In this document: one piece after another, positions 1 through 11,423 of the stretch | Layout: every line of letters begins with the position of its first letter | How positions within the stretch are numbered: position 1 is the first letter of the stretch | Assembly (NCBI GenBank): GCA_013368445.1 | Contig: JAACJO010000020.1 | Coordinates: 558,001 to 622,000 of the forward strand | DNA length: 64,000 nt | Origin: Leucocoprinus leucothites | Taxonomy: Eukaryota; Basidiomycota; Agaricomycetes; Agaricales; Agaricaceae | Direction of reading: 5' to 3' | Program-made: the position numbers and the translations under genes | Notes under the pieces: generated by a model | Databases searched by the model: none | Told to the model about the DNA's origin: nothing | The model's input: only the letters and a program-made list of their open reading frames with translations

Positions 1-2894
1 GCTCAGCGCTAATAACCGGTCAACTCACCCACAAATGACGATAGACAACGCAGGTTTGTACCCCGTCTCCATCTGCCCGAAGGCCTTGACAATGAGTGGC
101 AGCTCCTCCCTCAACGATACATCAAATTGTCCCTACACAATCAACCGTAGTCAACTCCAACGCCCCAAAAAGCAAAAATAAACCGTACCTCAGATACACC
201 ATCCCTAAACACAAACACCCTATCCGGCAACTTCTTGTTTTTCTTCTTATACAACAAAAGCCGCTCAGTCATCATCTCTTTCAAATCCGTCACCATCTAC
301 AAACACCTTGTCAGCCTACCCGAAAACAAAAACAGTACCACCGTACCTCTTTAGACTCCTTATTATCCTCAACCTTTGAATCCTCAAACTAGCCGGAAAC
401 TGCGCAAATGAATCATCCGTATTCGCAACCACAGCCGCAATCGACGGTGTCCCAGGACGAGAAGTCGGCCCGGCATGCGTGACGTCAATCCCCACCATCA
501 TGGTCGCTTTCTTCTTCAACCATTGCATCGCCCTATCCTCAAGCTACACAATAAAGTCAGTGCTACTTCTCATCATCACCGAAAATGCCATGAACGTACT
601 TGGTGATTGACACCTCCAAGCTTCGTGTTCAACTTGAGCGCGACATTCGAGAAATATTGATCCTGCTTCCTCTGATCCCCAAGCGCCTTTGACAGCTGCA
701 TACAAAGCGTCGGTAACCCCAACTCCGTATCACCGATTTTCTAAAAACCAAACCCTTCTCAGTCCCACTCTCCCCAAAAAATCCAACGGTAAAAAAAAGT
801 AACCTCACCTTGAGTGCAGGATAAATATAATTATCCCTCGCCTCCAACAACACAAGTACAAACCCCGGCTTTCCCAACCCCTTCAACTTCTCTCTCAAAG
901 TCTGCACACTCCTACTCCTACTCCCATCATCCTGCATCGGAGGAACCAACGCAAGAGCATGAACCGCAGGAGGCCCCGCTGGAATCCTCATCCCACAATT
1001 CGCCAACTTTTTCGCAAAGCCCGATACCAACGATTTCAAATTTGGGTCATCAGGACCTTGAATCATATTCCGCCCATCTCTCACCACGAGCACACACCAA
1101 GATGATATCTGCGCTGGACGATGGAACTTCACTTCGAGTATGTTCCATGAACCGTTGGCGACTCGAGGAGTATTTCCTCCCCGATAGTTGAGACTAGGCG
1201 GAGGCAATTCACGAGCTGGGATAACAGCCATTTCGGAATCGATTTCAATACCGAAAGGCGCAAGGGGAGAGTTCCATTGACCGGCTTGTTGGTTGGGCAA
1301 AGGCGAGAGTCGTAAGGAAGGGAACCCAATGTCCACTATCGCATCAGCATTTTCACGTGGACGGCGACAGGCCACTTTGATCATGGCTGAGGTTTCGAAA
1401 TCAGAGAGTCGGCCGCGGAAAGCGCATCCAGGTTCAATTTCACAGAGCTCTGCAGGAACATAGATGGGTTTCTGCCTCGTACCAAGGTTAAGCACAGGTA
1501 ACTCGGCAGGGTACTTGAGAGATCTGTTGTACGCTGGATTGTAAAAGTTAGATCACTCGGTTAGGAGCAACCAGAATGAAAACACATTACCGCTCTTGAA
1601 ATAATTCTCAACGCTAATCTTCTTCCCATCCTTTTCGAAAAAGGTATTGCGAGCAGGAGTCGACATGACCTGATACAATTTCCTCTTGTGTTTAAGATGG
1701 AGCGTTCGAACTTTGATGCTCTTGACCATTTTCTCCGGCAACGAAGGCATAGCTCCTCTCGAGTTGCGATTGAACTCGAGTAGAATATTAGCCAGATTGC
1801 CGGGAGTAACGAACGCGGACATGCACACGTTACTATTTTCGAACACATTAGGAGAACTATTCCTCTTCAGTAAAGAAGTGCTACTTACACGTTCACCATC
1901 AATTGACCGAAAGTCGGTCGAACAGACATAGCAAAACCTTGCCATGCCTCCAGATTCTGCGATAGCGCCATGGGTTTTGTCGGCTTATCATAGAAATATT
2001 TCGGGAACGTGCGCCCAACGCGCGTCCCAAACTTCGTAGCAGATTTCTGGGTGATGAGATTGAGAGCTGAAAGGAGCGGCGTCGAATCATACGAGCGCGC
2101 ATCAGGAGACGCATTCATATATCTATATCAATTTAGTCAACGACCTCAACAGAGAAAAAGAAAATAACAAAATCATACTTGTTTAAGTCTGCAGTAGGTA
2201 ATACCTTGTCCAATCGTATCTCGACTTCGTATTCATCAGCATCAGCACTCGGTCCCGTCTGATGCTCATCGTAATACTTGATGGTCAAAATCAAAGGTTG
2301 TGGGAGCGGTTTTGCCGAAACGATCCGTTGCATTCTGTCATGGGCGATATGACCCACAAACCCACGAAAAGAAGGATGGAGTTCCAAAAGTTCGAAAATT
2401 CGAATCTGGACTCCACCCTTGGTTGACTTGGGACCAGAAATGGAGACAACATAGTCATAATAATTCTGAACGTCCTTCGCAATCCGAAGTGCGAAAAAAT
2501 TGGCACGAAGAGTAATCTTCGTGCCAAGAGTACCGTAGCCGGGTCGAACGGGACGCCTTGGAGTAGTGACTTTGTTTCCAGAAACGCGAAGAGAGCCGAG
2601 GGATGAAATAAGAGAGTTGAGATTGTTGTCGGAAAGTCTGTCCGGGACACGCGCAGGCGTGGATTCTCTGAAGATGACTGGGCCCGTCGGTGGGCCCCCT
2701 CGTCCTCCTCCACGGCCGCCTCCTCCCCCACCGCCATAGCCACCGCGGTAGCCACCTCTACTACCAGAGTCGGAGCCACCTCCGCTCCCTCCTGCACTGC
2801 CTCGCTGACCTCCTTGACCAGGTGGCCCACCTCTACCACGAGATGGACCCCCTCCTCGAGGAGCTCCGCCTCTACTCTGACCTCTTTGACTCAT
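1..2894 (-). CDS. Argonaute protein, partial (3' end outside the window)
   Basis: Small-RNA-guided effector of RNA silencing, acting in the cytoplasm or nucleus. The ATG at 2894 opens an exon whose first ~85 residues are Arg-Gly rich (repeats of RGG and GGG), a usual low-complexity Argonaute N-terminus. The N domain and linker 1 follow. The PAZ region is at about 1945-1560 (MPSLPEKMVKSIKVRTLHLK, then NTFFEKDG). The Mid domain spans about 1495-800. PIWI begins near 530-316, where MMVGIDVTHAGP carries the first catalytic Asp of the slicer tetrad. The remaining catalytic residues lie beyond base 1, so slicer competence cannot be judged. Several short introns interrupt the gene; one donor follows the DLNK codons near 2180. 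The family assignment is firm; exact exon ends are inferred from reading frame. Confidence 0.93.
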
Positions 2895-4394
2895 AATGAT
2901 AGGTTACGATGAGTGCAAAATTTATGAACGAAAAAAAAGGATGAAGTTAATTCTTCTGTTGGATGGTGGTTTGGGAAGAGACGTGTTCAGTTACGTAGAT
3001 AGGCTTATATAGGCTACACAGCCAAAGGGGTGTTGGTGGTTGTTTGCCATATGTTGGACTTTTGGTACGCGTGACACGACTCTCATTGTTAACTAAAACT
3101 GTTCCGTGAGTCGCTCGCGTGATTAGATGGTTCAAATGCAACTTATGGGCCAACTTGGGCAGAAATAGAAGATTGCCTGAAATATCTATGATGCTTCGGC
3201 TTCTTGGGCATGACTTGGACGAGTTCCTGACTGGAATTGATCGCTGTATCTGCTTCTTCGGTAGCGACTTGTCTGACGATCATTTGCTTCGAGTGGGTTC
3301 TAGGATCATCATGTGAATTGCACAAGGCGCTCGATTGTACGGATGACATCAAGCGAGATTAGGTTTGAAGCCCAGTGAAAACTCGAACCAAGGAATATAG
3401 GCCGGCGTAAATAAGTGGCCTCATACGGTTGACATCTAATGAGCTTTTTCGATATCCATAAACACAAATCAGTCAAAGACGTTGAACCATCATTAAATTT
3501 ATTGTAATCTAATCCACTGACAGAACGATGTATTTCGACACCCACATCATGTATAAATTCGTGCCCGCCAGATCATGAAGATTTTCCATACCTCTCTTGA
3601 GGTCATCAGTCTCCTAGGATTGATCATTGTGCCTGCTTCTTCGGTAGCGACTTATCTAAAATTCGTTTGTTTCGAGTAAGTTCCGGTATGCGCCCTGAAT
3701 GTGAGTATGAGTATCATCAAATGGAATGGGACTTTCCGATTTGAAGCTCCGACCAGCAAGCCGCCAAGTCCGTTTAAACGCCCGCATGCATCTCAACAAT
3801 TAGAGAGTCGACCAATCGTCCGCCGGCGGCAACCCTGACTTTCGAAAAGCTAATAAAAAATCAATACGTGTGAGTTTGCACTGGTTTCGATTCTACAACT
3901 GGAGATATCGCTGGTCACAAGCACTCAAAGCCCTGCAATCTTCTCAACAGCGACTGGATTCTAACAAAGTCTTTGAATTGAAATGGCCATTTACGCCCTT
4001 GAAACAGAGTTTGCACCTGTAATAACAATTACCGGATTGTCACCGGCAGTTTGCGTGTAAGTGGTTGACTCGGAGCAAGTCGACACATTTATTCTTGGGA
4101 GCTCCGATAGCGGAACCCGGTCGTCCCGGGCCTTCCCATCCCTAGCCAAACTACCTTCAACCAGTATCCCCTACACACCCAGCAATGAGCAACAGGTATC
4201 TACAGCAGGCATATACAGCACAGGAGCCCCTAAGATACGCAAAGCATGACATCACGGAGCAGGGGACCAATGGGAAAGCGGGGAAAGAGGGGCGTGAGAT
4301 AGGCAGGGTGATAAATCACGTGCATGACGCGGGGTCAGCCGGTTGTGGAAAGTCATTAAGCAGAGGAGTGGGCAGTCCTCGGTTGTCGTCTACG
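2895..4394. other. Intergenic, divergent promoters of Argonaute and PP2C
   Basis: No convincing gene is seen in this 1.5 kb between two divergently transcribed genes. Short ORFs here have no recognisable motif. The clearest structure is a degenerate direct repeat (3237-3308 and 3619-3686), listed separately. Confidence 0.5.
3237..3686 (+). repeat. Degenerate direct repeat, two ~70-bp units
   Basis: The unit at 3237-3308 recurs at 3619-3686. Both contain GCTTCTTCGGTAGCGACTT, followed by TTTGCTTCGAGT or TTTGTTTCGAGT. The units are about 380 bp apart in the shared upstream region of the Argonaute and PP2C genes. Function is unknown; a local duplication is the simplest reading. Confidence 0.6.
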
Positions 4395-6935
4395 ATGAAG
4401 ACGATTCCAAAGCACCTCGTCACTGTCCTTCCCAGAGTACGCTCAAACAGCGTATCATCACCCAGACTCTACTCCTCTGCCAGTCTCTCCCTCTTTGACT
4501 CCTCTACACCACCCCCTTCTCGTCCAGTTCTTTCATCAAACAGACTCTGCATCGAGGGCAAACCAGCTGAAGTTGAAGGATCTCAGAATTCACAACATCA
4601 TTCACATTCACATCCCCCATTCTCTCTCGCACTTGCTCAGCCTCAGTCATCTTCTGGTCAGACGTTGGCCAATACAAATCCTCAGGGGCAATACGCACTT
4701 TTTCCTTACTCGTCTCTCACACAGCCGGGCTATGCACATGCACATGCCCAGCAAACCGCTCAGGAAACTCATACCCACCCAAGGCCTAAGCGTCAACGAC
4801 TGAAATACCAACTTGACGTCGGTGCTTATGGAATCCCAAAACGCTGTAGAACAACCCCCACATCTAGGCGACACCATTCCACCTCGGCACATCAGTACAA
4901 CTCTACTGATGATGTCGCTCTCTCGGTACAAGTAGGTGAAGACGCCTACTTTGTGAGGGACAATGCCATGGGTGTCGCCGACGGCGTAGGAGGATGGTCA
5001 AAATCTCACTCAACGAGACCCGCCTCGACCCCCTCTGCTTTATTCGCCAGGAGACTCATGCATTACTGTTCTGCAGAGGTCGAATTTGCATCCAAACCCT
5101 CTGAGGTACCTGCGGCGTCAACTTCCCCATCCCCAACTGCACCTTCACCTATACCACACAAATTTCAAACAGGATCCGGATCTCGTTTACACCCTCCATC
5201 ACGACCTCATTTCTCATTTACACACCATCTAAGACCTCGTCCCCCTCCTCCCTCATCAACGCCTGCGGCCTCTCCAGCATGGAAATGGTCAGAATCACCC
5301 ATGTCCTCGTCCCTCCCCGCTTCATTCAGCTTCCACGATGTCTTCAATCACCCAACAACACCGCCACCACCCACTTCTCGGGATCACCATCATGCAACCC
5401 CTTCTTCCTACCCCTCCGAGGAGTACTCGGCTGCCGAATGGGAATACGATGATGCCTCCGATTTGGAGCAAGACCTTGAGGATTCATTGGAAGAACTCAG
5501 TGAGGGAATTGACGTACTCCAGATCCTTGAAAGGGCATATGATAAGACGCTTAAAGTGCATGTCGTTCCTGGATCTGAGTCCCAACCGCAAACACCTTCC
5601 ACACCACCGCCACGAACAAATGTGGTATCTACAGCTCCATCATCGACAACGAGTGCACCTACGCAAGGGGAAGCGAAACCTCTCCTAGCAGGATCATCTA
5701 CAGCTTTACTTGCGGTATTAGATCATCCACCACGCACCTCGCACGTTTCTTCCTCTTCCTCCTCAAACCCCGCAACAACATTAAAAAACACCGCATCCGC
5801 GCCCATAACTGTCACTTCATCTATCACAACAACACCCGTTCCGAATTCGTCCTCTGCAACATCCCCTTCTTCGCTATCTAGCTTGCATTCCTTTTCCAGT
5901 TCCTCCGCTCCCAGGACCGCTCCCACTGCGTCCGCCACCATAGCTGCTGATCATCCTAATGCAGCGTTAAATGCGCCGAAAGCGAATACCAGCAAAGCCG
6001 CGCAAACTCCATTAAAAGCGAGTACAGCCACCGCCACTGCTACTGCTACTGCCTCCTCGGCATCACCGGTCTCTTCGTCGCCGACGACAAAAGCTGCCCC
6101 TGCTGCTGCCTCGGAATTGGCCGATGGTGATGGGGTACCTGAATCGACACCGGTCGAGTGTGAGCTTGAGGAATGTGAGGGAGAATATGATGCGGTGATT
6201 AAGATTGCGCATGTGGGTGATTGTATGGGTATGTTGGTACGTGGAGAGGAGATGGTTTGGAGGAGTGAAGAGATGTGGTGGGATGTACGTTGCCTTCTTA
6301 CTGAAAAACCCGAACTGTCATTTACTCATCGCTTTTATCCTGTTGCGCAGTTTAATACCCCAGTCCAGTTGGGACCTTCGACACAAGAGACAGTGACGCC
6401 TAGGAATTCGGCGATGGTGATTACGATTCCTGTCAAGGCGGATGATATTTTGATTTTGGCGAGTGATGGGTTGAGTGATAATTTGTGGGATGAGGATGTG
6501 TTGGATGAAGTTGTGAGGTTTAAGAAGAGTTTTTTGGATTTTTCTTCTTCCTCCGACTCTTCTGCGTCGTCTCCGGCCCCCTCGGAAAATAAGACGAGCA
6601 GTCTAGACCCTACAGAAAACGACTCAGGGTACTCTTCCTCTTCCTCCACCGAAGAACCCTCCACCCCCTCCGGCACCCCCACCCCCACACCAAACGAAAC
6701 CTCAACGACTCCATTGAAACGGAAAACCTTAGCTGGGATGTTATCAGAAGCACTCTGTTCACGCGCACGACATGTCAGCGAGCGTAAAGCATCGTATCAT
6801 AAATCGACCTTGGTGGATGTGGATGAGGTACCGTTTGCACGAAGAGCGAGAGAGGCGGGGAGGAGGTTTGGTGGTGGAGGGAAGAATGATGATATTTCGG
6901 TGGTGGTGGCTGTTATTTCGCCTAGGGCGAAGTAG
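4395..6935 (+). CDS. PP2C-family phosphatase, PTC7-like (mitochondrial)
   Basis: Metal-dependent Ser/Thr phosphatase of the PPM/SpoIIE-like PTC7 type. The frame is open from 4185, but the ATG at 4395 gives a basic, Ser-rich, acid-free N-terminus (MKTIPKHLVTVLPRVRSNSV) typical of a mitochondrial presequence, so I prefer it. Motifs: GEDAYFV and GVADGVGGW near 4935-5000 (metal-binding Asp), IAHVGDCMGML near 6205, ILASDGLSDNLWDEDV near 6455, and GGKNDDISVVVAVI at the C-terminus. Long Ser/Thr/Pro/Ala-rich insertions (about 5100-6130 and 6540-6710) separate the core motifs, making the protein much longer than yeast Ptc7. A probable 66-nt intron at 6285-6350 (GTACGT...GCGCAG) is in frame and stop-free, so spliced and unspliced mRNAs would both encode full-length proteins. 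Confidence 0.88.
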   Translation: MKTIPKHLVTVLPRVRSNSVSSPRLYSSASLSLFDSSTPPPSRPVLSSNRLCIEGKPAEVEGSQNSQHHSHSHPPFSLALAQPQSSSGQTLANTNPQGQYALFPYSSLTQPGYAHAHAQQTAQETHTHPRPKRQRLKYQLDVGAYGIPKRCRTTPTSRRHHSTSAHQYNSTDDVALSVQVGEDAYFVRDNAMGVADGVGGWSKSHSTRPASTPSALFARRLMHYCSAEVEFASKPSEVPAASTSPSPTAPSPIPHKFQTGSGSRLHPPSRPHFSFTHHLRPRPPPPSSTPAASPAWKWSESPMSSSLPASFSFHDVFNHPTTPPPPTSRDHHHATPSSYPSEEYSAAEWEYDDASDLEQDLEDSLEELSEGIDVLQILERAYDKTLKVHVVPGSESQPQTPSTPPPRTNVVSTAPSSTTSAPTQGEAKPLLAGSSTALLAVLDHPPRTSHVSSSSSSNPATTLKNTASAPITVTSSITTTPVPNSSSATSPSSLSSLHSFSSSSAPRTAPTASATIAADHPNAALNAPKANTSKAAQTPLKASTATATATATASSASPVSSSPTTKAAPAAASELADGDGVPESTPVECELEECEGEYDAVIKIAHVGDCMGMLVRGEEMVWRSEEMWWDVRCLLTEKPELSFTHRFYPVAQFNTPVQLGPSTQETVTPRNSAMVITIPVKADDILILASDGLSDNLWDEDVLDEVVRFKKSFLDFSSSSDSSASSPAPSENKTSSLDPTENDSGYSSSSSTEEPSTPSGTPTPTPNETSTTPLKRKTLAGMLSEALCSRARHVSERKASYHKSTLVDVDEVPFARRAREAGRRFGGGGKNDDISVVVAVISPRAK

Positions 6936-7500
6936 GTGTAGCTGAGGAGTGAAGGGTGAGGAGGAAAAAAAGGATTGTAGTTTTATGTTATTCTTTCTAG
7001 TGTTGGTTTTTTTTATTGTTGGCATTTTATGTAGTTTTTTGTACCATGTTGTATCACATCACTCAATGGAAGTTGTTTCATAGCCTGAAGCTCTCAATGG
7101 TTTTACTACGAACAGCCAAAATGATATAAGTCGACAAAAGACAATATATGTATTATGAAAAGAAGAAAAAGGTAACTACCATTCAAGTTGACTACAAAAT
7201 CCAAGACTGTCCATAGCGATTATCCCATATCATTATGCAGCGTGGTACAAAGCAGAAAAACACGTTCGAAAAAACAAAAACAATGCTATGCATCGAAAAC
7301 ACAGTCTGAGAGAGAGCGTACAGGATCTAATACCTATGCGTATGCCCGAAAGATCAAGTGAGTCCCTCTTGGTCATCCAATTCTTCGTGTATCAAAAACT
7401 TTAGTCGTCTTTGGGTCTTTGGTGCTTTCCTCCCCCCCGTTTGCCTGTTACGCACACATTCACTTAGATGGTCACAAACAACGAGACAAACCACAGACAC
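6936..7500. other. Intergenic, convergent 3' ends
   Basis: This is 565 bp between the convergent PP2C and CAP59-like genes. It is A/T-rich near 6965-7030 and 7130-7300, consistent with 3' UTR and polyadenylation signals. No gene is seen. Confidence 0.5.
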
Positions 7501-9389
7501 TCACTTTTGCTCTTGACACACAAAACTATCCGGAGCACCCTCCCAATCATCCAAAACATACTTCCCAGCCACCACCGTCTTATCCTTCTCATCTCCCTCC
7601 CTCTCCTCAAACAAATCCCTCGCAAGCTGAGTATGCGTCACACCCGCATACGTCGTTAGACATCGAGGATTCACGAGTATCCTCGCGGGTCTGAATACAG
7701 AATTGGGTATGATGATTTTCAAATCTTCAAGTGGTGGAAGATCCTCTCCACCCTCTTCTACCGGTATAGCATCATAATCTGATCCGGCGTCCGCATCGGG
7801 ATCGTCCTTTTTGCGATTGGCTAGTCCTCCGTCGTTGACTTCTTCTAGATCTGCTCCTCCACCGACGTTTACTACTTTGATCTCATCGCGATGTTGCTTT
7901 TGAGCTGGTTGTTCCGCGGCTCGACGCTGAGGTGGTTGTGGTTCTTTCTCGGCAGGTTCGACAGGTAGGTCTCTCTTCCTGTTACGTTTCCCGGACGTAG
8001 CTCCGTTTGCTCTATTATCTGCTTCCATGGCGTCGCTAGCGGTTCGTACCCAGAGATCCCTACAGAACCAAGTTTGGCTACTATCAAGACAAGGTGCATC
8101 TTCATCTCGGATAGGGATGCTATCGGCTCTACTGAGATTCTGAAAGTCGGTTCCAGCACGATAAGTGATGCCTTTGTAATATGATTGCGCAGGATCAACG
8201 ACATGAGTCCCAGACTCGCAGCAGAAGACCTGGAAAGGAAGGTGTTGGTTGTAGCGTTGGATGCCTTGTTTGTCTCTTGGTGGGACTGCATCGGCTTTTG
8301 ATGATGAACGTGACTGGCGAAATTGATCACCCTCGATGTCTCGTGTCCGCCACCTGTTGATTCGAAGACAGCTCAGTGAATGAAATGAGGGTCTAAGCGA
8401 ATGAACGCACCTGTCAGAGAAGATAAAATAACCATTGTTCTCTGCCCAATCCATTCCGCAAACCATCGCCGCCTTGTTAGCGAAGCTGATTTTAATCGTC
8501 TCCAAAATATCATTCGGACACGTAAATCCTTTAAGCCACACAACCCTCGAGAAGGTGATACCTCTCTTCTGTTTGAGTTCGTGTAACGGTTCTAGTACAA
8601 GATTCCTCATATAGGCCTCCTCGAGTGGGTAATACGCCGCCGCGGGATCTGCTGTCATGCCAGGTACGCGTCGGATGCGGAAAGGGACGTTTAGGAGGGT
8701 GAGAGCGGCCTCACAGAGATCCACGAGTGTTTCCGTGGCGTCTGTCGAGTCGTAGTCGAGCATGGATACGAAAATGTTGGAACTCCCGAGGCGTCGAGCC
8801 ATTTGCACGATGACAGCCAACTGGTCGACGAGGAAGTGGTCGGCGGAGTGAATGACGATGGCAATATAGTATAGATGATTCTCGCCGATAAGGTCTTCAT
8901 AAGCCAGTTGGCTTTGTCCGAATGGGCGCGCAAGAGTCGGGCAGAGTGCAGCCACCCAACCATTCAGTGATAAAAGCTCGTCGATGGCACTGAATACATG
9001 CTGAGCATCCGTGGACGCTGTATCCTTGTTCGAGATACTATCACAAGTAGATTAGTTCGTATGAAGAATCAAAATAACAGGTCTGCCACGCACAAGGGTG
9101 ATTGCAGCCTCGTCCAATAGTCCATCATTCCGTCATAAATAAGACCATTGAAGATATCATCTCGCTCATCCCTCCCAAACCGTGCCTGCAAGAATGAGTG
9201 TTTGTGTACATTGAGGGACTTGTCGGGTCGTGTAGCCCGTTCAATGAAGTTGTGTTCCTTGATCTGGGTGGACTGGGAAGATCTGCTGGGAGTCGAGGAA
9301 GAAAAAAAGACGAGGCGGACGAAAAGAAAAAGGGCCAAAAGTGCAGCTATGCGCAGGAGATTAGTGCCGCGACGGCGGAATGGTGGCAT
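7501..9389 (-). CDS. CAP59-like mannosyltransferase family protein
   Basis: Type II Golgi glycosyltransferase of the cryptococcal CAP59/CMT1 (alpha-1,3-mannosyltransferase) family. ATG at 9389. Residues ~12-30 (LRIAALLALFLFVRLVFF) form one signal-anchor helix preceded by basic residues. The first exon ends near 9093, and a second long exon runs from about 9040. The conserved core includes NIFVSMLDYDSTDATET, PFRIRRVPGM, RVVWLKGFTCPNDILE and MVCGMDWAENNGYFIFSDR, then an intron (donor GTGCGT near 8412), then QVFCCESGTHVVDP and the C-terminal FRPARILVNPRCLTTYAG. A low-complexity acidic/basic linker at about 8040-7740 sits inside the C-terminal part. In this family the product helps build surface or extracellular mannan-type polysaccharide; the acceptor here is unknown. 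Confidence 0.87.
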
Positions 9390-9583
9390 AGTCGGTGTTG
9401 GCCTCTAAGATCGTCCTGGGCGAGAAACGCCGACGCTGAGAAAGGAACGACGGAACAACAGTCACAGGAGTCAGCAAATTACCGTCAGGGCAGGATTTCG
9501 GCGCTTGTCATCATAATGCGTGGTAAAACACGTCAACTTCTCACATCATGCATGCTTGTGTCAGAAAGGGATAAATTATATTG

Positions 9584-11423
9584 CTACAGTGATAATAGTG
9601 ATATTGATCTGGTCGTTCTACTAGTAGTGCCATTTGAAAGGGCGGAAGAAGGCGTGACATGTCCGTCATCCGATGGACAAACGATTGTGATATGTGTATC
9701 GACCTCCTCATCTCCTTCACTGAAAGAAGTGAACATCGGAATACCGACCCTATCAGCCCTATCAGCCCTGGCGACAGGAGCTCGGGCGGTAAGGAAACCT
9801 GAGCGCTGGCGGAGGATTTGAAGGAGAACTCGACTGCAAAGAACAGAATGAAGGACTCGTTGTGGTCTGGGAATAAAGAGGTGAAAAAAGTGTTCGTTAC
9901 GGTGGATATAACCGGGCTTACGTTGCGAGCCAATTAGCGAGTGGCCTCTACAGGGAGATAAACGGGTGTTTCGGAGGTGACCAGAGTGAAATGAGCGCAC
10001 CGGCGCAAAGATAGGGACAAGCATGTTGGCGAGGGATAATGCTAAGCATCATGCATTTAGCTGGAGTGATTGAACCAGAAAAGGACAACCATACCCAGAA
10101 GATAGGCATAGAACAAGAGTCCTGCTTCCGTGAGTCTGTGGCTGTAAGAACAAGGCATTTCCGGGCTTACCATCCTTATACATTTGCTTGACCCATGGGG
10201 AACTTGAGTAACGAACTAGCGACTATGAGTTGATGGATATTCGTACGGTGAAATCAAGAACGTACGAGACCGGTAGGCTTGGATGCCTGTCAACACGGCG
10301 ACAGCTACCATAAACAATGAGGCTTGACTTGAAGAGCTCCAGCACGAGAAAGGAGTACGTACTGGTTTCTGACGCTACCAAGAGCACATATGCAATAAGA
10401 ATGATAGGACTAGCATATTGTAGCTTGCAGCCAGGCTGATCAGGATGCGGGCTTTCTACATCTATATTTGACGTTTGAGAGGATCATCTGGTTCTTCAAT
10501 GAAAGGACTCACATTTTAGGGACTTGAGCTCAAGATGAGTTATCACAAGCGCAGGTACAAATGTCAACTAGTGCCAGGGCTGCGTGAGCGACGACGGTAC
10601 CGACATGACTGCGGAGCGCCGCTTACCAAGGAGCTACAGCACAGGATCCTCGTTATTAATTTACGTCGCTCCCAGAGCGCATATGTTCGTAGCACGAGAA
10701 TACCTGGAAGTCAACCTCGATTAGCTGAAAGAACGCGTGCGCCTTCCATTCCATACTGACTCTCGGAGATTATGATTCCAACGACAATGAACCCTGACAT
10801 CACTTTCAATAAAACATTAAACAAACGACGAAAGTAGTGACGCACAAGTTAAGACAGTATATTGCCTCATGCAGCTCTGTGGATGGCACCCGATGAGAGA
10901 AATCCATCCGACGGAAGGCGAACGCGTACTTCAGGACCATTTATAGAAAAGACAGAAACTGGAAATGCAGCAAATTAGCTATGTCTCTCGACGGCGACGA
11001 TACACGGAAAAACTCACGATTGAGGGACATGAAAGTGTCGACATAGGGCAGATATCGATTCAAGAAGAAAAGTAGAGCGCCTCCGCTGAGCGGGTGACTC
11101 CAAACATGGGCTACCTGTCACACACACACACAGTTTCAATCCCCCAGTAGAGTTTAGCGATGAGAGACACGACGGACTTCGAGGTCAAGAGTACACAGGT
11201 GGTCGTAGACCTATCATGAGAGTTTGAAATTGATCAGCAAATGTTGGGCAAGACAGTCGGTCGTTTCGCGCACCAGTAACGTCGCACAGGCCACCAAAGT
11301 CGATGATACAAGCCTCAATTCTTCCCACTGGTCGAAGAGATAACATCGCAGATTCGGAGAAAACGAAGAGTCAAACCAACCAGAAAAACCCAAGGCGACC
11401 TGTGAGTAGAAGGGACCTTCCAA
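9584..11423 (-). CDS. DUF6533-type seven-helix membrane protein
   Basis: Integral membrane protein of the large basidiomycete DUF6533 family; function unknown. Many very short exons had to be chained. The DUF6533 core reads VYDHLCTLDLE (about 11210-11180), then HVWSHPLSGGALLFFLNRY and LPYVDTFMSLN (about 11115-11040). Later exons give FIVVGIIISE, ILVLRTYALWERRKLITR (about 10700-10640), CKLQYASPIILIAYVLLVAS (near 10430-10370) and LLFYAYLLGMVVLFW (about 10130-10080). The last exon, from 10024, holds a Val/Leu-rich segment and the C-terminal VLHSVLCSRVLLQILRQRSG common in this family. The 11423-11270 exon has no ATG in frame, so the true start lies upstream or in a small unseen exon. The end is the stop at 9584. 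Family assignment is good; exon limits are approximate. Confidence 0.68.

Noticed and set aside
4185..4394. Start of the PP2C gene at the upstream ATG 4185
   Set aside because: The first 70 residues would be polar and Gly/Lys/Glu-rich and precede a typical mitochondrial presequence. The ATG at 4395 gives a sensible N-terminus.
7419..7694. Plus-strand ORF opposite the CAP59-like 3' end
   Set aside because: Pro/His/Ser-rich shadow of the minus-strand coding sequence.
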